Below, one piece after another: positions 45,583-58,114 of a stretch of DNA of 64,000 nt. The number at the start of each line of letters is the position of its first letter. Positions within the stretch are counted from its first letter, which is position 1. The notes beneath the pieces are model-generated. The model searched no databases and was not told the origin of the DNA. It was given only the letters and a program-made list of their open reading frames with translations. The position numbers and the translations under genes were made by a program. Origin of the DNA: Pseudopyrenochaeta lycopersici (Eukaryota > Ascomycota > Dothideomycetes > Pleosporales > Pseudopyrenochaetaceae); contig NHZP01000081.1 in NCBI GenBank assembly GCA_003313425.1, forward strand, positions 1-64,000, read 5' to 3'.

Positions 45583-46309
45583 CGCACCTAAGCTATGTAC
45601 AACATGTACTGTCGTATGACGCTTATCTAAGCTTCATCATATTAACTCCATACCCTTCGCTCCCGAAGAAAAAAAGGACATACCTTAACGCACTCCTTGC
45701 GTGATTGCACAGTGGCGCAAACCACTTTTATATTGAAAAGCGTCTATCCAGCAATTGGACTACGCCAAGAGAAGATCATTCCATAACAAGCGATGAACCG
45801 CCCACTCCATGTGTTCCCGCCTCCACGTGACAAAAAGGCTAGCGCTTACAGGGGGCAGCGCCTCTAGGCTTTAAAAAGCCTAACCCTCCGGTGCTATCTC
45901 CAATAGCAGGCCCTGCTTAACGGTAAAGTGGCAAGGGTAACCAGCACGAGGCTGGTGACCACTTGACAACTTTCTAGTGAAAGGAATCATATATAGGCTG
46001 CGCCTCACTAGAAATGTTGACTGTGGCTGGAGTGTGACCTCCCGCCCACCCACTTCTGGGTGAGCACCATGTACCCCAAAACGACGCTAAATCGCGCACA
46101 GGGCAATTGACAACTTTTTTTTGCGCCACACTGTGTCGGACTTAGCCAAATTTATTCGAAAATTTTATGAACCGCATAACGTACCAATGTCGCCGCAGTA
46201 CATATATTACCAAAGAAATATAAGACTACCAAAATACTTGCCTTGTCTACGTCAAAAACAGCCCGCACTTCACCATCACAGCTATACGCTGAAGGTGTCG
46301 CATCATACA

Positions 46310-47133
46310 TTAACACCATAACGCACCATGGACATACCTGCACGATAACCAATCTACCCGCGATGGAAACACCAACCCAACAGCATCGCTAAATCCATTA
46401 AACCATCTATGCGATGGGAGCGGAAATGCACCGCCAAATACATCAAGACGTGCAAACCCACGCTGCCACCGACCTAGCAACAGACACGAAGTGCAACACT
46501 TTCCAACTGTGCATCCACAAAGGGCACCACTAGAGAAATGCCCATTCTCTACAGCGCGGAACACCGCCTCCACTTCATCCGCCCTAGCAGCATCAGCTGC
46601 AATCATAGTAACGAGTGGCAGTACCTGCCGCACAAACACATTGAGCATATCGACAGACAGCTCCGCAAACGCAACGAAGCTCCGCAGTTGATCGTATTCT
46701 CCCACAACATCGACCTTCCAGACGAGACGCGCCCGAGACGCACCATCCAAATCGCCAGAACCCTCATAGCGATCTAAGCAGCTACAGTCTTTAAGCCTAC
46801 CACAAGACATGGGAGGCTGCCCGCTCTCCTTGGTGAACCACCAGACCCGTTCCCCGTTCGCCTGCACGTGACACGTAAGAGAAATATCGTGTTCTACCAA
46901 CACTACATCAACATCAGTTACTCTGAGTTTCAACCAACTCCACGGAGAAACACAACAGGGTACCCACTGTGAGAGTATTCTTCAATAATCCCTAACTCGT
47001 CTTCAGTCCCTGCAAACGGGTCCCCCTTGCAACCCTCTTCGAGGGCGTCCATAACAAAAGACGTATACTCCGCTACACTTGGCCGGTCCACAGGCCTCCT
47101 AACGATATAAAACTCTCCGGGATGCAACTCCAT
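46310..47133 (-). CDS. WWVTKESG-family protein, type F copy 1 (cassette 30)
   Basis: Exon 1 46968-47133 (MELHPGEFYIV...) and exon 2 46310-46902; 252 aa. Intron 65 nt, GTGGGT donor (a GTACCC six bases on would also keep frame), ACTGATG, GATGTAG end. Blocks: MLVEHDISLTCHV, WWFTKESGQPP, CGCTVGKCCTSC, WFNGFSDAVG. TATAAG promoter at about 47221-47227. Identical cassette at number 38. Confidence 0.7.
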
Positions 47134-47639
47134 CGCCCTGAACAACGCGTTCAAAAGAGAAAAGAGACGAAACTACACATAATAGAGAACACTCCGTGAG
47201 CGGGGAGAGAGCCTTCCCCTCTTATATGTCGATGTCCATGCTGTCTCTGCCAAGAGCACCTAGTCCCTAGCAGGCAATGTGGTGCCCCGTCCCTGCGTCT
47301 ACGTTCATAGACCAATCAGATAAGAACTCTGATAGAGTGTGGGGCCAAGGGTGTCTCCCACGTGCAACCCAGCGTCATCTGACTCACACGGTCCGTGCTG
47401 CGTGTTGCTTACAGGGGGCAGCGCCTCTAGCCTACAAGTAGTCTAACCCTTCGGTACTCGTTCCACTCGCGGGCCCTGCTTAGGGTAAAGCCGTCGTGGT
47501 CCCGAGCGCAAGGCTCTCGACCACTTGACAACTTTCTAGTGAAAGGAATCATATAAGGGCGAAACGCCACACTAGAAAGTTGACGTGGCTGAAAAATTTT
47601 TCAGCACCCCGGTAAAACGTGACCTCCAGCCACAACAAA

Positions 47640-48215
47640 ATCGGACATAGCCAATTTCTGAGAGATGGTTTTCCATCTTCAGGGCTCCCACCCTTACTGA
47701 CTGACCTCCGCCATACAAATTCTTCGTTGCTTTTCCTAACGCAACACGTTACTACACATATATATAGAGAAAATATTTTATAGTTAAAAAAAAAAAAAAA
47801 AAATAATCCTAGTCTATTCTACATAAACAATATACATAGTAAGAGTATTTTTACAGAATACTACTACTAAACAATAGTTCTAGGTATCCGATACCTACAT
47901 AACTACATTAAAACACAGTCCCTATGATAGAAGTATAGGCCCATTGCCTACCTACATAAGTCATGAACACATTCAAGTACTCTACTACAATACTCCATAA
48001 ACCTAGTCCCCAAATATGCACCTACCATACATAAGAAAAAGTGTACACACTAACAATAGATAAAGACACACTTACGTGACTACAAAACATGTCTTCATAA
48101 GCCCTTATCGAGATAGGCCATCACGATACTCGCAACACGCTCCACACCTTGCGCACAGGGACAAACCACTCCATACGTTATCAGCCCTATGTCTACTCCG
48201 CACATCCATACGGAA
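47640..48215. other. AT-rich spacer (cassette 31)
   Basis: Right-module hairpins extend to about 47740. The rest is AT-rich with a 19-base A run near 47785 and no supported gene. A minus-strand frame at 48095-48286 contains CGVDIGLITYGVVCPC and may be the displaced C-terminal part of the gene next to it. Confidence 0.45.
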
Positions 48216-48218
48216 CAA

Positions 48219-48681
48219 TCAACTACGTAACGTAAACGGTACACTCGTTTGCTTTGTAACCAACGTAGCCCGTGGAGCTCTACCAAGCGCTACCTCTAGT
48301 GACACCAAGAGAGACATGGCAGCGGTGACGCGGCTGTCACCATCTTCTCTCGCAATAATCTCCCATTGATCCTCCCCGTCTCGCGTGTACACATGTACTA
48401 AACACGCTTCCCAGCAACTTTGCTTATCGTCGGTAATCCAAGTGACCTCCCACTCGCCCGACATGGGCATATACAACAGTGAAGCGACGCCTACACGCCG
48501 CAACATTAGTAACCACCCTGCAAACAGTTCCACACACTCCGCAATACACGGAGAGATTACACATACTGATCGCCTGATCGGCAATAGTGCGAGCCTCACG
48601 CACATCAGACAACATCATGTTGATAACAACAGAGCACGATAAAAGCTCCGCTACCCAAAGCAACGCCGTGGCATGCTCCAT
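48219..48681 (-). CDS. Truncated two-exon family protein (cassette 31)
   Basis: Exon 1 48567-48681 and exon 2 48219-48490; 128 aa. Intron 76 nt, GTATGT donor, ACTAAT branch site, GTGTAG end. Exon 2 reads SVASLLYMPMSGEWEVTWITDDKQS, aligning with the VSL..SG..WWVTKES part of relatives, and stops after an LEVALGR segment; the Cys cluster and ISDAVG half are missing in this frame. The TATAAATGG box overlaps the first ATG at 48681, so translation may start at 48618 instead. Confidence 0.5.
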
Positions 48682-49557
48682 TTATAGGCAGTCCTGCCAA
48701 CAGCACTCCATGCTCAAGCGACGCCCGCACCTAAGCTTAGCGTACGGTAGGAACGGCCACTCCAAGAGGCCTACCAAAGGGACTGCGGCAGTACCCAACT
48801 GATACCCTCCGGGACAACTACCGCAGAGCATCCACTACAGTCTCTATACCAAGACTATTATTCCATAATGCGCCCACTCCGTTGTGTCCATAACTATGAA
48901 CATCTGGTCCGTGTGAGGGCAGGGGTGCTCCTCACGTGCAACCTGAGGTCAGATGACCCGCGACGTCCGTGCTTCGGCTTGCTTAGCTAGTGCTTATGCC
49001 GTAGTCTTTAAAAAGCCTAACGCGTCCGCTTCTCGTTCCACTCGTTGGCAAAGCTTACAGGTAAAGTGTCCAGGGTAACCAGCGCAAGGCTGGTGACCAC
49101 TTGACAACTTTCTAGTGAAAGGAATCATATATAGCACTCGAAAGTTGTCGGAGAGGCCTGTGCGCACAATCTGCGCCACAGCAACCCATGTCTGCGCTCT
49201 CTCGAGCCACACCCCCAGGTGACTCAGCCTGTCTTCCAGCCACAACAAAATTGGACTTAGCCAATTTTTATTTTTTTTTTGGAGAGATGGTGTTCCATCC
49301 TGAGGGCTCCCACCCTTACTGACCGAGCTCCGCACCACGATTTCTTCGTTCTTTTTTTTTTTGGCTTCTGTACAGAACCTACATATCTTAGTTAGTCTAG
49401 CTTATACTATGTAGGGTACGTATTTAAGTACATTTGTCTTTGGGAATGCGTGCCTCCTACGTTATAACTCACCCGATCTAGGCTACCGCTCTATCCATAT
49501 ACTAATGCCGTTCCATAAGGTAAACAGGCTACCTCCTCTCTTAACGATACACCCGCT

Positions 49558-50335
49558 CTACGAACAACTCAGCCAGTCTGCGTCCTGCGGTTTTCGTATT
49601 CCAATAGCGTCGCTGAGTCCAGTAAACCAATCTCCCTCTCCAAACGGCCATACACCGTAAAATCGATCTAGTCGATGAAATCGTGGCGGGGAATCGTCTA
49701 CCGATACACAAGGCTTACACATCTTATCCTGTGTGCACCCACAGTCCACGCTGGTGCTGTACCACCCATTATCCAACAGGTGCAGCACTTCGTCAACAAC
49801 AAAAGCATCCACTAACTGGCCTTCCGGCGTTGTGATAAGAGGTAGAATGCGCCGTATAAGCACATCAAGGGCCTCTACTGAGAGCTCCGCAAATACAACT
49901 AGACTCCGCACTGCCCCATACCTGAGGATGTCCACCTTAAGGACCAGGAGCGACTGCCGGGTCCCACCCTCTGCAATAAACTGCTCATACTCATCTAGAC
50001 ACGTCCTGTGCTGTTCCTCTACACACTGCCAATGAGGCTGCCCGCTCTCCTTGGTTACCCACCAGGAACACCTTCCCGACGCATTCATGCTGAGCGTAAG
50101 AGACACACCGCGTTCCACTAAACCTGTTACTCCGTGAGTTGGCCTGACCAACTTCTCCCGTGTTTAGAAGACAAAGACACTGACTGTGCACGTGATCCCT
50201 CACCAGCTGCTGTTCCATGGGTGTCCCTACGGACAATGCGGAAGAACTTCCTTCCTGCAACCCATCTATAAGAGATGGGGACAAACTCATGCTAGAGGCA
50301 GCCGCCTGTCTATCGTCCATAGTACACGACTCCAT
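49558..50335 (-). CDS. WWVTKESG/ISDAVG family protein, reference member (cassette 32)
   Basis: Exon 1 50185-50335 (50 aa, ending VRDHVH) and exon 2 49558-50123; 238 aa. Intron 61 nt, GTCAGT donor, AACAG end, phase 1. Family layout in exon 2: LVERGVSLTLS; WWVTKESGQP; a charged segment CLDEYEQFIAEGGTRQ; strand SLLVLKVD; FAELSVEALDVLIRRILPL; STSVDCGCTQDKMCKPC, a possible zinc site; RLDRFYGVWPFG; WFTGLSDAIG; WLSC. I do not recognise the fold. Some relatives have an F-box-like exon 1, so a role as substrate adaptors in ubiquitin ligation is a reasonable inference. TATATAATT promoter at about 50409-50416. Confidence 0.75.
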
Positions 50336-51136
50336 CGGAAAGCAAAACAAGGAAAAAGTTTCCTTAAGGAATGTAGAACCACTCCATGCCAACAGATCCT
50401 CTGTTGTAATTATATAGATATCTACCATGGTCTCCGCCAAGGAATACTAGTCCCTAGTGGGCGAAGAAACGCACACTCCCTATGTCTACATTCATAGACC
50501 AATCAGACAACTGATTGAAAAAAAAAGTGGGCAAGCAGCGATCCGATGATCAGCACGCGCCCGTGCTCTGCTATGCTTAGTAAGTGCATTGCCTCTAAAC
50601 TAATTCTAGTTTAACCCTTCGGTACTCGTTCCACTCGTTGGCAAAGCTTACATGTAAAGTGACAAGGGTAAGGAGCGCAAGGCTCCTGACCACTTGACAA
50701 CTTTCTAGTGAAAGGAATCATATATAGCACTCGAAAGTTGAGAGAATGGGCCCGTGCGCGCAAAAATAGCGCCACAGCATCCCAACGTGACTCTCCCGAG
50801 CCACAGCATCCTGACTCAGCCTGTCTTCCAGCCACACAGGAATTGGACTTAGCAATTTTTTTTTAACACAAAACTGACGTTTAGCGTACAAATACTCCAA
50901 CAATGCCACACATGCCTCATACGACCAATGTCATCAATAAACGCTAACGCCCTCATGTTAGCCAACATGCGCAAAACACTTGCCAAAAACGTACCTTAGT
51001 TAGGGAAACACCAATATCCCCATAAAATACTCCATACCACACAACTCCGTGTACCCAACATAAAAGCCGTACACCTTGAAGTGATGTAACAACAAGGTCA
51101 CCATATCGCCACAACACAAAGTTCTTGACCAGACTT

Positions 51137-51769
51137 CTAACCGGTCCGTAGGCAAACGGGAACGCAATACTCCATAATCGGCTCAAAATCCGGACGTACA
51201 ACATACGGCCTAAGGGCAGCTGGGTCTGAGATCGTTCCATCCAAAAGTTCGGCATACCCGAACAGCGTTAACTGACGACAAACAGCAAACGACTCCGTAT
51301 CGAGCTCCAAGCCGGTTCTGTCAAACCCAATGCCGAAACATCCCAACGACACCTGGTCCTCACAAGCGTCGCTCCACTGGCAAAGTATCGACACCGCAAA
51401 TACGCACATATTGCGACTTTGTGCTGCCTTGACAACAACGGCCGCCTTCCAGACACGCGGCGCAAAGGTAAACCTACGCGAACAAGACCCTACCCGGATC
51501 TGCGCAGGAAAGACGACGAGTACATCAAACACGTCGAATAAATCGCCATCCGCGGCCTCGCTTCGACTAGACAAAACAGGCCTTGCTATCCACGCATCGG
51601 CACTACGTTGACCACTCATCGTGGGGTTCATCAAGTAGCGATGAAAGGCTTTGCTGAAGTCCTCCACACTTAACATCTTCCCTCCGGGAACAAGCGTATA
51701 GCGTATTACCGCAGACCGAAGTCGAACTTCGCACCGCCTCCGCGCAGAATACTCCTTTCCAGTTGGCAT
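51137..51769 (-). CDS. Unrecognised 210-aa protein, copy 2 (cassette 33)
   Basis: Identical to the cassette 13 gene, including its TATATAAA box (about 51859-51866) and full flanks, in a different neighbourhood. Confidence 0.6.
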   Translation of the reverse strand: MPTGKEYSARRRCEVRLRSAVIRYTLVPGGKMLSVEDFSKAFHRYLMNPTMSGQRSADAWIARPVLSSRSEAADGDLFDVFDVLVVFPAQIRVGSCSRRFTFAPRVWKAAVVVKAAQSRNMCVFAVSILCQWSDACEDQVSLGCFGIGFDRTGLELDTESFAVCRQLTLFGYAELLDGTISDPAALRPYVVRPDFEPIMEYCVPVCLRTG

Positions 51770-52429
51770 CGCAACCACGCTGATAACAAGGAAAAAAATA
51801 AGAAGGGTTAAATAGCATTAAAAGGCAGTCACTGCACCCCGACACTACGGGGACCCCATTTATATACACCCTTCTGAGGAATTAACCGACGCAGCCAAAC
51901 CCGACTGCGTCAACGTACGCAATTCGTGCTTCACACCAACCTATCCAGGATGAGAAAACCAATCTCCGAAACGCCGCACTACATACGACATATCCAATCA
52001 CCGTCCAGTGATAACCAATGCCAAGCAGGACTATTCCATAGTCGGCCATATCCTGCCCACTCCCCGTGTCTATGAACATAGACCAATTAGATCAAAGATC
52101 TTGTGAGGCACAGCAATAGTCATCTGACCCGCACCGTCCGTGCTCTGCTCTGCTTACTAAGTGCAGCGCCCCTAGCCTACAAGTAGTCTACCGCTTCGCT
52201 ACTCGTTCCACTCGCCGGCCCTGCTTACATGTAAAGTGACAAGGGTAAGGAGCGCAAGGCTCCTGACCACTTGACAACTTTCTAGTGAAAGGAATCATAT
52301 ATAGGCAAAACGCCACACTAGAAAGTTGATTTCTGGTCTGTGCGCGAAGTCCGCGCCACAGCAACCCATGTGCTCTCCCGAGCCACACTGACTCAGCCTG
52401 TCTTCCAGCCACAGTTCCTGTGGACTTGG

Positions 52430-52895
52430 TCAAAATTTCTTTTTGACTTTTCGTTGTTCCACAACAACACTTCCATCGTAATGGTACACAAACCTACTCC
52501 CTCGTCTCAACAACCTGCGTACATTAAGCATTACACACTTCACAGTAACAAATACTGTTACTTACATATAACATAAAACACAAAATACTTATACCTACTT
52601 ACTTATAAATCAGTTACACCTAACGTTATACATCCCCGTAGAGACCGTTACACGATAAACAAACGCGCCTCCGAGCAGCAAGGACCATACTATACAATAA
52701 CGCGCTACGCAAGCCGCGAACACTAAATCAATTATTAACCGCGTTCCCTATACAATAGCATTATACGACGTACAGACAATCGATTTTATTGTTCCACAAA
52801 ATACAAACACTAATTCGTTCCACGACCTGGATATATCAGTCGTTTATAGCCCTAGCGAAAAGATAGACTATACGTCAGATACCTATAACCAATAT
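52430..52895. other. AT-rich spacer (cassette 34)
   Basis: Beyond the right-module hairpin near 52440 no supported gene or clear repeat was seen; an unidentified 3' exon of the adjacent F-box-like gene is possible. Confidence 0.4.
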
Positions 52896-53453
52896 CTAGA
52901 CAGTCGCAAACTTTCGGGGGAAAGCAAGTATCGCTGCGAACCATCGCATCCACAAACAACCACACAGCACGCTACACGCACTACACCCTGCCGTTTGACC
53001 AATATACACCAACAGGTATATTGGCCCTAGAGACTGGCTGTCCCCGCCACCGTGTCTGCGCAAAAGAAAAGAACGCCGCCTCCGGTTCAGTACCACTTCG
53101 TATTGTAGACCACATCTCCACGCCACGTCGATGCATCGCTGCAACTACATTAGCACAACATGCAACACAACAAATATGGCATCCGCCAACGACTCCTACT
53201 GACCAACTTCGTCGTCCATAATATAAGCAATAGATCGTTCAACAGAACGAACCAGCCCACAACCAAGATGCACTACCGGCGGTTGCCCATCCAGCCAGCA
53301 AACTAAAGACCCGCGTCTCCACGCTGCGAAGAGCTTACAAACCTGTCCCAGGCGCACAAACTCTGAAAGAGAGACTCCGTCTGCGCATATCTCCAGCGCC
53401 GCAAACCAGAGCTCCGCGGGGAGCATAGACAACGGATCTACGCCCCCACCCAT
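52896..53453 (-). CDS. F-box-like protein (cassette 34)
   Basis: Exon 1 53208-53453 (82 aa) shows the clearest F-box in the window: MLPAELWFAALEICADG..LSEFVRLGQVCKLFAAWRR at residues 10-48. The second exon is less certain. With the GTTGGT donor and TGCTAATGTAG acceptor (63-nt intron) the frame runs to 52896 and gives 164 aa with a basic run (NRRRRSFLLRR). Using GTCAGT four bases later gives a shorter ending. No WWVTKESG or ISDAVG block was found. TATATATAAG promoter at about 53557-53566. Confidence 0.55.
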
Positions 53454-54099
53454 CCTGCACACGTAACGGATGTAAATAAAAGGCACTGCCAGCTACGTCC
53501 TACGTAGTGGAGGAACTCCCTCCAAACCACTCCATGCCAACAGATTCTCTGTTGCTCTTATATATACCTCTCTGTCTTGCGCGCCGCCAAGAGAACCTAG
53601 TCCCTAGTGCGCAACAGAGTGCCTAGTCCCTGTGTCTATGTCCATACACCAATCAAAGAATCGATTGAGAGAGTAGTGGGGGCAAGGGTGCCTCCCACGT
53701 GTAACCCAGCGTCAAACGACCCGCACCGTCCGTGCTCTGGCTTACTTACAGGGGCTTTTGCCCTAAACTACGAGTAGTTTACCGCTTCGCTACTCGCTCC
53801 ACTCGTGGCAACGCATACGATGTAAAGTGGCAAGGGTAACCAGCGCAAGGCTGGTGACCACTTGACAACTTTCTAGTGAAAGGAATCATATATAGCACTC
53901 GAAAGTTGTCGGAGGGGGCCCGTGCCCCAACATGACCCATGTCTGCGCTCCCCGCGCCACAGCTAACGTGACCCTGCGTGACTGTCAGCCACAGGGAAAA
54001 TGGACTTAGCCATTTTTTTTGAAGGTTCGATGTTCCATCTGAAGGGCTCCCACACCCTTACCGACTGACCTCCGGTAATCCAAATTCTTCATTGTCCCC

Positions 54100-54490
54100 A
54101 CAACGACGTAAACCCTATATAACATAATTAATATATATATAAATATACTACTTTTGTTTTACAAAATAAAACAAGTATGAAATAACATACCTTCCTATTA
54201 TTTTCCAATAATCTCCATACTACAACTCCCCTTGTATATCTACACTCCGCATCCTCGACGTACCTACGTAAAATCAGATAACATATCTACCCATCTATGA
54301 TTACCAAGACACTCCATAGTACGCGTACACACTACTAACCTAATTTACCAATAATGCACTTACCTTACAACTAAACAAGACCAAAGGTAAGAGAACATTA
54401 CGATAATTGAGTTTCGCAAACTCTACAACAATTGAATGACAGAGACAGCTCCCTAGCCTCTACGTTACACCATCAACATCTCTGGAAAAC
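54100..54490. other. AT-rich spacer (cassette 35)
   Basis: No supported gene. Contains a run of alternating TA near 54130-54145. Confidence 0.4.
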
Positions 54491-54494
54491 AACG

Positions 54495-55079
54495 CTACGC
54501 GCCACCGCCAACTCTTACATGGCGAGGACGTACAGATATTTTTTTGTTTTTTCCTGCACGCAACCTGCGCAGGCCCTGAACAGCACCAGCAGTGCATACA
54601 AAGCTTCCTCCAAGTCGATCTCCACGACCATCACAGAAGCGCTGGCTACTCCGTACAAGACTTTCATCAACAACGTCATGAGAGGTTCCCTCTACGTCCG
54701 CCAGCGTTGGAAACCGCCCTAAATCACATACAGCCTCCAGCAGAGGACACGTCCGCGACAAAAAACACCCATCGCTCTCTTGGGTGCTAGGTGTATCCAC
54801 ATCGATTACATCAAAGCATAGAAGTTCCACATCTCCGAGCCAATCTAGGACGATATCCATGTTTATAGGGCTACCCGCCACGATCCACACTGTGAAAAGA
54901 CATGAAGTGGGATACACTTCCTGCAAACAACCAAAAAGCAGAGTACCATCTGCACAGGACGTCGCCAACTCCGCCTGCAACTCCATCGTCAATCGCTGCA
55001 CCCAGGATGACTTCATGATGCTGCTACCACAGACCAGCTGCACTTTAAAGCAGCGACACCTTGCTAATGATTCCATCAT
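54495..55079 (-). CDS. Unrecognised 194-aa protein (cassette 35)
   Basis: Open frame from tandem ATGs (55079, 55076) to TAG at 54495, about 70 nt downstream of a TATAAA box (55151-55157). The middle is hydrophobic (LFGCLQEVYPTSCLFTVWIV; MDIVLDWLGDVELLCFDVIDVD) and the C-terminus basic. It lacks the family blocks. A cryptic intron near the C-terminus is possible because that part has a less protein-like composition. Confidence 0.45.
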   Translation of the reverse strand: MMESLARCRCFKVQLVCGSSIMKSSWVQRLTMELQAELATSCADGTLLFGCLQEVYPTSCLFTVWIVAGSPINMDIVLDWLGDVELLCFDVIDVDTPSTQESDGCFLSRTCPLLEAVCDLGRFPTLADVEGTSHDVVDESLVRSSQRFCDGRGDRLGGSFVCTAGAVQGLRRLRAGKNKKISVRPRHVRVGGGA

Positions 55080-55806
55080 CACCTACTAAAAGAGAAGAAT
55101 AAAAAAATGTTCATAGAGACTGAACATTCACACTCCGTGCAGAAATGCTGTTTATATGTTAATGTCTATGCTGTCTTTGCCAAGACACACTAGTCCCTAG
55201 TTGGCACGAGTGTGCCCCTTCCATGAATCTATGTCCATAGACCAATCAAATGATTGATTGAAATAAAATGTGGCAACCCAGCGTCACCTGACTCACACGG
55301 TCCGTGCTGCGTGTTGCTTACAGGGGGCAGCGCCTCTAAACTAATTCTAGTTTAACCCTTCGGTACTCCCTCCAGTCGTAGGCTCTGCTTACAGGTAAAG
55401 TGGCAAGGGTAACCAGCACGAGGCTGGTGACCACTTGACAACTTTCTAGTGAAAGGAATCATATATAGGCAAAACGCCACACTAGAAAGTTGAGTCGGGG
55501 CCCGTGCCCCCCCATGTGCCACATCTCCTGCTGACTCGGCGTGCCCTCCAGCCACACGGAAAATGGACTTACGCATTTTTTTTTCTTTGGAGATGGTGTT
55601 CCATCCTAAGGATGTGGACGCCCTTCATAACTGAACGACACGCAATACACAACGACAATAATGTACACATTACCATAACACAGTTAAATAAAATAACTCA
55701 TACCTACACTCTGTTACTATAACCTACTATTACATTATACACTGTATAAACGCACCTTGTACTCTTTACGTCTGTACAGCCAAAGAAATTCCATACCAAA
55801 ACGCCA

Positions 55807-56556
55807 TCACATCGTCCTAACAACCCAGACAGGTTTATCAGGGTCCACCTGCGCATCAAAGCTTCGAAGCCGACCGTCGCTACTCCCAGTGCAATCAGGG
55901 CATACTTCATGCATACAACATACACAGAAGGCGCCTCCACGAAAACCGCCACCAACGAGAACATCAACTGCGCGCTCCCACTGCTTACACTCCAAGCAGC
56001 CTCTTACTAAAGGCTCAAAGGCTACGCCCCATTTAGCGCGCCCCAAAATATTGGTCACCACAGCATCCAACGACCGTTGACTAAGCTTAGCATGAAAGAG
56101 AGTCTCCCTGACAGCGCATCCACACCAGGGCCCTCCAAGGACCTGCACAACAATGTGAGACGAGGGACTACGTTCTCCAAAGACGCCTTCGCCTTCAGCA
56201 GTCTCCAAAGCCCGCCACCTGTTCTTCCCCACAGGCCGTAGGGGCAACCGAGTCAACCACCACGTAGCACGGTTTGCGGACACAACGCAGACCAACGACA
56301 CATCCTGTTCCACCAAAGCTGTGTGTCTATCAGTTGGGCTCCCCAACTTCTTCCGTGTCTAGAAAGGATAATAAAAGAGACACTTACCAGGCACGTGATC
56401 TCTCACGAACCGTACTTCGTCAGCGTCCTCCAGCCTGACCACTGCGTCTGGCATAGGCCACGTATTCAGCCAAACAGAAAAGCTTCTCAGCAGTCGCGCC
56501 GCATCCTCGCATGACGTCCTTCGTTCCGAGACCCATTCAGACAACGTCCTCTTCAT
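55807..56556 (-). CDS. Divergent two-exon family protein (cassette 36)
   Basis: Exon 1 56388-56556 (MKRTLSEWVS..., ending VRDHVP) and exon 2 55807-56318; 226 aa. The intron (69 nt) has a consensus GTAAGT donor, ACTGAT branch-like site and CACACAG end. Exon 2: ALVEQDVSLVCVV, ATWWLTRLPL, LSQRSLDAVVTNIL, CVCCMHEVCPDC; it ends before any ISDAVG block. The TATA box (about 56730) is 170 nt upstream of the chosen ATG, leaving room for an unrecognised 5' exon. Confidence 0.62.
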
Positions 56557-57520
56557 AGCTCCGCAATGTTAACAAGAAAAGTGCCTATAGAGACACTCTC
56601 ACGGCTACGATCCACATCAAACCACTTCCGTGTCGCGCGCAAAATGCGTCCCACCAGGAAACAGCATACGCTGCAGTAAGAGAATCCCCCAGGGGAATAG
56701 AGCCCATGCGCGGGAGAGGGGGCTCCCCTCTTATACATCTCTGTCTTGCGCAATGCCAAGACCACCTAGTCCCTAGCAGGCAATGTGGTGCCCCGTCCCT
56801 GCGTCTACATTCATAGACCAATCAGAATAAAATTCCGAAAAAGAGTGGGCAAACCAAGGTCAAACGACCCGCACCGTCCGTGCTCTGGCTTACTTACAGG
56901 GGCTTATGCCTCTAGTCTTATTCAAGACTAACCCTTCGGTACTCGTTCCACTCGTTGGCAACGCATACGTGTAAAGTGTCGAGGGTCTCCAGCGCAAGGC
57001 TGGTGACCACTTGACAACTTTCTAGTGAAAGGAATCATATATAGGCTGCGCCACACTAGAAAAGTTGAGGACGGGTCTGTGCGCGTCAAATCCGCGCCAC
57101 AGCTAACGTGACTCAGCGTGTCTTCCAGCCACACATAATTGGACTTAGCCAATTTTTGAGACACAAAACTATTGTTCCTCCAAACGTAGTGTACCCACTA
57201 ACAATATAGCCTACGCTACCATAAGATAATAGCTTCCGCCATTACCAATACATCAATTCCTAAAACGATACAAAAATATAGTACCTTAATACAAATATGA
57301 CTGCATGACCAGTAGCATACAAAAAATTGCATACCGGGCTTGAAAAAGCATACAACGCATACTACCGTAACACATTACGCATAACATGACAAAGCAATAA
57401 ACCTCTGCGAGCACGCCATAACAAAGGATAAAGCAGAGCTTGAACAACATCAAAGTACTGATATGGTCAGTACTACCCTATAGAATATTGTTAGCAACCG
57501 CCAAAATACAACTCCGTTTG

Positions 57521-58114
57521 CTACACACCTGATGTATGTACAGCAGACTCGTCTTGCCTAACGACCAAAGGATCGCGAACGAGCCCCACAAGACCACGCC
57601 ACCGCTCGATGCGCCTCTGCCACATTGCAACTGAGGCTAACGCTTCACGATGCCACTGTACGTTCGATCCACGAGTGCCTGGCCGGCCACAAAGTCCTGC
57701 AATTATCCCCGAAGACTCCGCAACACGGAAGGGACTCTCATGCAGCCAAACCACTGTCCGCACTGACACAGGGCCAAAGTCCACCAAGGCATACACACAG
57801 CGTAACCACCTCCGGTCATGCAGTTCCACACGCAGACTCGCATAAAACTCAGCCTCCGCAGGTAAAACATTGGACAACTCCTGTTCCACATTGTTGACGC
57901 CCCACGGGCCTGTCCAAGGCGCATAGTGGACGAGAAAGAACCTATCACGGGGCATAAAGACACCCTCAATGCCCCATAACTCGAACCTGGACCGAAAACG
58001 ACGCGGTTCATGCACACTCTGTAAACCCGATCCGGGTGGCATGGAAACAGGTTGACCTGATGTGCCTCCAACACGACGGCTCCTACAAGAACGCTGCCTA
58101 CGCGAGCGGGACAT
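57521..58114 (-). CDS. Degenerate CRESS Rep-like protein, copy 2 (cassette 37)
   Basis: Identical to the cassette 16 gene over the whole cassette. The retained open frame in a protein without catalytic residues suggests either very recent copying or a non-enzymatic role such as binding the joint hairpin. Confidence 0.5.
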   Translation of the reverse strand: MSRSRRQRSCRSRRVGGTSGQPVSMPPGSGLQSVHEPRRFRSRFELWGIEGVFMPRDRFFLVHYAPWTGPWGVNNVEQELSNVLPAEAEFYASLRVELHDRRWLRCVYALVDFGPVSVRTVVWLHESPFRVAESSGIIAGLCGRPGTRGSNVQWHREALASVAMWQRRIERWRGLVGLVRDPLVVRQDESAVHTSGV

